A stretch of 10,774 nt of DNA from contig JAISTJ010000133.1 of the NCBI GenBank assembly GCA_031272655.1, forward strand, positions 1-10,774, given 5' to 3'. Of the stretch, positions 6,298-10,774 are shown in pieces. The notes under the pieces were generated by a model. The model was not told where the DNA came from. It saw nothing but the letters and a program-made list of their open reading frames with translations, and made no database searches. This DNA comes from Tannerella sp. (GTDB lineage: Bacteria > Bacteroidota > Bacteroidia > Bacteroidales > Tannerellaceae). The translations under genes were made by a program, and so were the position numbers. The first letter of the stretch is position 1; each line of letters begins with the position of its first letter.

Positions 6298-7815
6298 ATG
6301 AAGACTTTAAGAGATTCTGTTTTGATTCGCTGGGCGATGTTGGTTCTATTGAGCGGACTGACTTTCGCAACTTACTGGGCGCAAGATTTTATGGGAGGGC
6401 TGAAGGACGTGCTTATGAACGAGTACGGCTTCACAAGTGAAAATTTCGGACGGGTTGTCGGAATGACGACCTGGGCTAACATGATAGGAATGATCATAGT
6501 TGGCGGCATGATGCTCGACAAATGGGGCATCCGTATCGCGGGGCTTGTCTTTGGCGGCTTGGCGACTCTCGGCGCTACCGTCGTCTATTTGGCTTCTATC
6601 GGCATTTTTGGCGACGATGCGGGCGTAAAACTTTGGATGATGGGCATTGGCCGCATGATGTTCGGCTCGGGGCTTGAAGTGATCTGCGTAGTCGCCACCC
6701 GCACCATTGTCAAATGGTTTAAAGGCTACGAGATGGCGCTTGCAATGGCTATAAACGTAGGCTTCGGACGTCTCGGCACCGCTATGGGTATCGCCGTTTC
6801 GCCTGATATAGCAGCTGGGAACACTGCTTCTACAGCGATAGGTTTCGCAGCTACACTGCTCGGACTGACGCTGATAATGTTTGTCGTTTATCTGTTTTTT
6901 GACGTCAAGTTAAACCGTCAGATGAAAGTCGGCAAAACCGCTCCGGAAGACGAATTTAAGGTTTCCGACCTGCTTAAACTCATTAAAAATAAGGCATTTA
7001 TATACATCACACTATTGTGTGTAGCGTTCTATGCTGCATATTTCCCGTTTATACAGTACGCTCCCGACTTGCTGAAAAACAAGTTCGGATTCACTTCGGA
7101 GCTGAATATCCCGCCGATGACAACTGCGCTGATCTACCTTGCGCTGTTCGCGTTTGTAATATGTTTTTCGGTCGTGCCGGCAAACCTGAAGAGCAGGAAA
7201 GCGAAAACGACTATTCAACTCGCTGTTCTCGCGGGATTTGTGGCGTTTATCTATTTCAATCGCGAGCTGTTTGAAATATGGCTTCAAAACGGGCAAAAAA
7301 CGACGTCTCTTATACCACTCGGAACAATCGTGTTCACACCCGTTTTCGGCAACTACATAGACCACAAGGGCAAAGGCGCATCGTTAATGATTCTCGGTTC
7401 GCTGCTGCTTATTTTTTCGCATCTGTCACTTTCGCTCTCTAACAGCGTGATAATGGGATACATAGGTCTGTTTACCCTTGGGATTGCGTTTTCGCTTATC
7501 CCTGCCGCCATGTGGCCTTCGGTGGCGAAAATAGTCCCCGAAAACCGTCTCGGAACGGCTTATTCCACAATGTTTACCGTTCAGAACTGGGGGCTGGGCA
7601 TCTTTTACTGGGGCATCGGCTGGCTGCTCGACTATGTGAACAGCGACAAACTCGAAGCCATCAAAAACGGGCAGGCTACATACGATTACACCATTCCGGT
7701 GCTTATACTCGTGGTTTGCGGACTTGTATCTATCTACCTCGCATTCCAGCTGAGAAAAACCGACAAACACTCCGGCTACGGATTAGAACAGCCAAATATC
7801 AAAAAATCAGAATAA
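6298..7815 (+). CDS. MFS transporter, MFSD1-like
   Basis: This 505-residue inner-membrane permease has about twelve hydrophobic spans, from residues 10-30 to 465-485. The major-facilitator motif A is visible in the first half as LDKWGIRIAG (73-82), and a related GNYIDHKGKG (351-360) occupies the same place in the second half. The stretch AAMWPSVAKIVPENRLGTAYSTMFTVQNWGLG (403-434) resembles the MFSD1 branch, whose animal member exports dipeptides from lysosomes. That resemblance is from memory and does not fix the substrate. The glycosidase gene starts one base after the stop, so the pair is probably cotranscribed and coupled. A sugar or peptide substrate is equally open from sequence alone. 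Confidence 0.88.
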   Translation: MKTLRDSVLIRWAMLVLLSGLTFATYWAQDFMGGLKDVLMNEYGFTSENFGRVVGMTTWANMIGMIIVGGMMLDKWGIRIAGLVFGGLATLGATVVYLASIGIFGDDAGVKLWMMGIGRMMFGSGLEVICVVATRTIVKWFKGYEMALAMAINVGFGRLGTAMGIAVSPDIAAGNTASTAIGFAATLLGLTLIMFVVYLFFDVKLNRQMKVGKTAPEDEFKVSDLLKLIKNKAFIYITLLCVAFYAAYFPFIQYAPDLLKNKFGFTSELNIPPMTTALIYLALFAFVICFSVVPANLKSRKAKTTIQLAVLAGFVAFIYFNRELFEIWLQNGQKTTSLIPLGTIVFTPVFGNYIDHKGKGASLMILGSLLLIFSHLSLSLSNSVIMGYIGLFTLGIAFSLIPAAMWPSVAKIVPENRLGTAYSTMFTVQNWGLGIFYWGIGWLLDYVNSDKLEAIKNGQATYDYTIPVLILVVCGLVSIYLAFQLRKTDKHSGYGLEQPNIKKSE

Positions 7816-7816
7816 T

Positions 7817-10774
7817 ATGAAAAGTACTTTGTTATGCGTCGGCTTGTTGTTAATAGCCGGATGCACTGTTAAACAGGAAGTTAAAGAGTTTATGCCGGAG
7901 TTCGCTCCGTCTATTAATCTTGAAGCGGACTTTTTGAATCCGCCCGACTATGCCCGTCCGCGCGTTTACTGGTGGTGGTTGGAAGGGAACATCTCTAAAG
8001 AGGGCATCCTTTCCGACCTCACCGAAATGAAGCGCGTCGGAATAATGGGTGGCGTGGAGTTTGACGCCGCATGCGGTGCAGGGAATGCTTATGGCACTAC
8101 GACCGAACGCACCCCTGCCGGACACGTCTTCATGTCAGACGAATGGATTGAATTGTTCCTTTACGCTTGCCACGTCGCCGACAGCCTTGGAATGGAACTC
8201 GGTTACAACATCACAAGCGGATGGAACGACGGCGGACCCTGGGTTACGCCGGAATATAACTCAAAGAAAATAATTTGGAGTGAGACACATATTGAAGGTA
8301 ATCAGCTAATTAAAACAAAACTGCCGTTACCCGAAGGGCTTCTTAAAGACAAGTCGTCAGGGAAAGATTTTTACAGACCGGTAGCTGTGATTGCCGTCAG
8401 GTTGAAGCCCGGCAGCGAGAACGTCCAACCGCTTGAAAACTTTAAGCTTAAGGCTGTTCATACCATAAACGTTCCAAAAACAAAAGACAATGCGCTTGGT
8501 TTCGACTGGCCTTTGTTAGTGAAGGAAGAGCCGTCGGTTGAAGGCGATTGCCACGCTTATTTAAAAGATGTTTTCAATATAACCGACAAGATGGACGCCG
8601 ACGGCAACCTCGAATGGCAAGCGCCTGAGGGTCGGTTTGTTATAATGCGATTTGTATATACCGGCACCGGCGTCGGGGTTTCAACGCACAGTCCGGGCGG
8701 CGGCGGGTTAGCCATAGATTATATGAGCCTCGCCGCTACCGACCTGCAATACGACCACACAGCCGCTATTATCATAGATAAAGTAAAAAAAGCCGGTTAT
8801 AACAGCCTCAAATACCTGCACGACGACAGCTGGGAACTTGGCGCGGCAAACTGGACGGATGGTTTCGAGAAACATTTCCGCAAAGCAAACGGATACGACA
8901 TCTTAAAATACTTGCCGGTACTGACGGGTCGCATCATCGAAAGTCGCAACGCTTCGAATGACTTCCTGTATGATTTCCGTCGTACTATCGCCGATTTGAT
9001 ATGGGAGAAGCACTATCTACGCTTCCGCAATCGCGCTCACAGCGATGGCGTCGGCATTCATCCCGAAAGCGGCGGACCTCATCAGGCGCCTATAGACGCT
9101 CTTAAAAATGAGGGACTTAACGACATTCCTATGGGGGAGTTTTGGATTCGGGAGAAAACACATCGTGTAGCGCCGGCTGACCGGTTTTTCACCAAACAGC
9201 CTTCTTCTGCGGCGCATATTTACGGTCACCGCTTCGTACAGGCGGAAGGACCTACAAGCATCGGCCCACAATGGGAAGAGGATTTCGCCTACATGAAACC
9301 GACCCTCGACCGCGTTTACTGCGAAGGGCTTAACAGAGTTGTTTTTCATACCTTCTCGCACTCGCCCCGCGAAGCCGGCAAGCCCGGAAACGAGTATTTT
9401 GCAGGCACACACTTCAACCCTAATGTTACGTGGTGGGAACAGGCGCACTCTTTCATAGACTGGAACAGCCGTATCTCGTTCATGCTTGCGCAGGGTCTTT
9501 TTGTAGGCGATGTGTGCTACTATTACGGCGATAATGTTCCTAATCAGGTACCTCTCAAGCACATAAACGACGATTTGGGTCCCGGTTACGACTACGATGT
9601 CTGCAACACGGAAGTTATTTTAGAGCGGATGACAGTCCGCGACGGTAAAATTGTGTTGCCCGACGGGATGAGTTATTATGCGCTCGTACTTCCTGCTCAT
9701 AAGGGAGTGCCGCCGTCGGTTGCCCAAAAAGTCGCCGCAATGAAAAAAGCGGGCGCCATCGTTATTGACCCTCTCAAAGACGCCGTAACTGTGCGGGAAG
9801 CGCTGATTGCAAAAGGCATTCAGCCGGATTTCACCTTTACAAGTTCCAATCCCGATGCGTTTATAGATTATATTCACCGCACAACCGATTCTACCGAAAT
9901 ATATTATGTAGCGAACCGTATGGAAAGACCGGAGTATGTCGCTCTTACCTTCCGCGTGGACGGCAAAATGCCCGAACTGTGGAATCCGGAGAGCGGTGAA
10001 ATAAGCGACTACCCGCTTTATTCCTCTTCGGAAGGGCTGACGTCGCTACCTCTCTTCCTCGAACCCTTCGGTTCTACATTCGTAGTATTCCGCAAACCAC
10101 AAAGCGCTCATTATGTGAGTGTTGAAAGCGCCTCCCCCGTCATTGCGAACACCTCCCCCGTCATTGCGAACGAAGTGAAGCAATCCACCCGACCTTTCAT
10201 TTTTCAAAAAAATCATCAACCGCTGTTTCTCGAAGAAGGCGACTTTACAATGACGTCGTCCGACGGTAAACAGACGACTTACAGGTCATTAACAGACAGC
10301 CTCGTCCTCAGCGCGCCATGGGAAGTAACATTTGACCCCGAATGGGGCGGTCCGGCTGAAAAAGTTCGTTTCAACAGCCTGACCCTCTGGAACGAATCTA
10401 AGGACGAGCGTATTAAATACTACTCCGGCACAGCGCAGTACCGTACAACCTTTAATTGCCGGTTATCAAATGCTCAATACTATATTGATTTAGGCGAGAT
10501 GTACAACGTAGCCGAAGTAATCGTCAACGGCACGCCTACGGGCGTTTGGTGGCAGCCGCCGTTCATGAAGGACGTTACCGGTTTGCTGAAAGAGGGCGAG
10601 AACGTGCTTGAAATCAAGGTGGTTAATCTTTGGCCAAACCGCCTGATAGGAGACGAGTTTCTCCCGCCGGAAAAACGTTTCACCCGCACAAACATCAAAA
10701 AGTTCACAAAAGATTCACCGCTACGCCCGTCAGGTTTAGCAGGTCCGGTAATCGTCCGCTCTTTCAAGACGGAA
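7817..10774 (+). CDS. GH106 glycosidase lipoprotein, probable alpha-L-rhamnosidase (3' end cut off)
   Basis: The frame is open for 986 codons to the right edge. The N-terminus is a lipoprotein signal: MK, a hydrophobic stretch and lipobox IAGC with Cys16, so the enzyme is probably membrane-anchored outside the cytoplasm. Features of family GH106 follow: RPRVYWWWLEGNISKEGI (residues 48-65), GGVEFD, YNITSGWNDGGPWV, YLHDDSWE (333-340), HPESGGPHQAP (415-425), and AHIYGHRFVQAEGPTSIGP with E477, then GLNRVVFHTFSHSP. E340, E417 and E477 are candidate active-site acids, but I cannot assign roles. A C-terminal beta-sandwich follows from about residue 825 (PWEVTFDPEWGGP, then LAGPVIV). GH106 proteins usually end near such a LxGPV motif, so only a few residues are likely missing. 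Known members remove rhamnose from plant pectin such as rhamnogalacturonan. A 21-base duplicated repeat lies in frame at residues 772-790. Confidence 0.9.
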   Translation, partial: MKSTLLCVGLLLIAGCTVKQEVKEFMPEFAPSINLEADFLNPPDYARPRVYWWWLEGNISKEGILSDLTEMKRVGIMGGVEFDAACGAGNAYGTTTERTPAGHVFMSDEWIELFLYACHVADSLGMELGYNITSGWNDGGPWVTPEYNSKKIIWSETHIEGNQLIKTKLPLPEGLLKDKSSGKDFYRPVAVIAVRLKPGSENVQPLENFKLKAVHTINVPKTKDNALGFDWPLLVKEEPSVEGDCHAYLKDVFNITDKMDADGNLEWQAPEGRFVIMRFVYTGTGVGVSTHSPGGGGLAIDYMSLAATDLQYDHTAAIIIDKVKKAGYNSLKYLHDDSWELGAANWTDGFEKHFRKANGYDILKYLPVLTGRIIESRNASNDFLYDFRRTIADLIWEKHYLRFRNRAHSDGVGIHPESGGPHQAPIDALKNEGLNDIPMGEFWIREKTHRVAPADRFFTKQPSSAAHIYGHRFVQAEGPTSIGPQWEEDFAYMKPTLDRVYCEGLNRVVFHTFSHSPREAGKPGNEYFAGTHFNPNVTWWEQAHSFIDWNSRISFMLAQGLFVGDVCYYYGDNVPNQVPLKHINDDLGPGYDYDVCNTEVILERMTVRDGKIVLPDGMSYYALVLPAHKGVPPSVAQKVAAMKKAGAIVIDPLKDAVTVREALIAKGIQPDFTFTSSNPDAFIDYIHRTTDSTEIYYVANRMERPEYVALTFRVDGKMPELWNPESGEISDYPLYSSSEGLTSLPLFLEPFGSTFVVFRKPQSAHYVSVESASPVIANTSPVIANEVKQSTRPFIFQKNHQPLFLEEGDFTMTSSDGKQTTYRSLTDSLVLSAPWEVTFDPEWGGPAEKVRFNSLTLWNESKDERIKYYSGTAQYRTTFNCRLSNAQYYIDLGEMYNVAEVIVNGTPTGVWWQPPFMKDVTGLLKEGENVLEIKVVNLWPNRLIGDEFLPPEKRFTRTNIKKFTKDSPLRPSGLAGPVIVRSFKTE
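10130..10187 (+). repeat. CATTGCGAA...GAAGCAAT dispersed element with a 21-base duplication, inside the GH106 gene
   Basis: The 20-mer CCTCCCCCGTCATTGCGAAC occurs at 10131-10150 and again exactly at 10152-10171, a 21-base period. The second copy continues with GAAGTGAAGCAATCC to 10187. ATTGC (10163-10167) and GCAAT (10180-10184) form the arms of a hairpin. I recognise CGTCATTGCGA(g/a)CGAAG(t/c)GAAGCAATCC as a repeat dispersed in many bacterial genomes. Read in frame it gives SPVIAN-TSPVIANEVKQS at about residues 773-790, between the catalytic part and the C-terminal beta-sandwich. Confidence 0.85.

Noticed and set aside
9017..9562. Antisense open frame of 181 residues within the GH106 gene
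   Set aside because: The + strand frame carries GH106 motifs throughout this stretch. The antisense product has no recognisable domain and is a codon-bias shadow.
10130..10187. Frameshift or pseudogene caused by the repeat in the GH106 gene
   Set aside because: I translated the whole stretch. The duplication is 21 bases, no stop arises, and recognisable GH106 C-terminal sequence continues in the same frame afterwards.

Overview
The window looks like chromosomal DNA of a Bacteroidota species, most likely order Bacteroidales. Three things point there: promoters of the TTTG-N19-TAnnTTTG type, near absence of Shine-Dalgarno sequences, and typical Bacteroidales versions of YgiQ, an MFS permease and a GH106 glycosidase. 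All six protein genes lie on the + strand.

Layout. Positions 1-793 hold no protein gene. The left two thirds read best on the minus strand as the promoter and leader region of a strong transcription unit, probably an rRNA operon whose 16S gene would begin just left of the window. It has two CAAAGGTA-type promoters, a boxA-like GTTCTTTGA and a large heptamer-based hairpin. A clean + strand promoter (741-771) then drives a DEAD-box RNA helicase (794-2125), ispE (2151-2966, MEP isoprenoid pathway) and a YgiQ-family radical SAM protein (2963-4774), which are closely packed and probably one operon. After a 107-base gap comes folC (4882-6192, folate synthesis and polyglutamylation). A 105-base AT-rich gap with a TTTGAGG heptamer array precedes an MFS permease resembling the MFSD1 branch (6298-7815). 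One base later begins a large lipoprotein glycosidase of family GH106, a probable alpha-L-rhamnosidase. It stays open to the window's right edge and probably lacks only its last few residues. The permease and glycosidase look translationally coupled.

The core genes are ordinary. The unexpected structure is a set of short interspersed repeats of four kinds: an inverted YAGYGAA heptamer array at 59-140, AACCTG(N)AGGTT palindromes inside ygiQ at 3583-3645, TTTGAGG heptamers at 6203-6261, and a CATTGCGAA...GAAGCAAT element inside the GH106 gene at 10130-10187. The ygiQ and GH106 copies sit inside coding sequence, keep the frame and fall in apparent interdomain linkers. This resembles the palindromic elements known to insert into Rickettsia open reading frames. 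No defence system, CRISPR array, tRNA or insertion sequence was seen.
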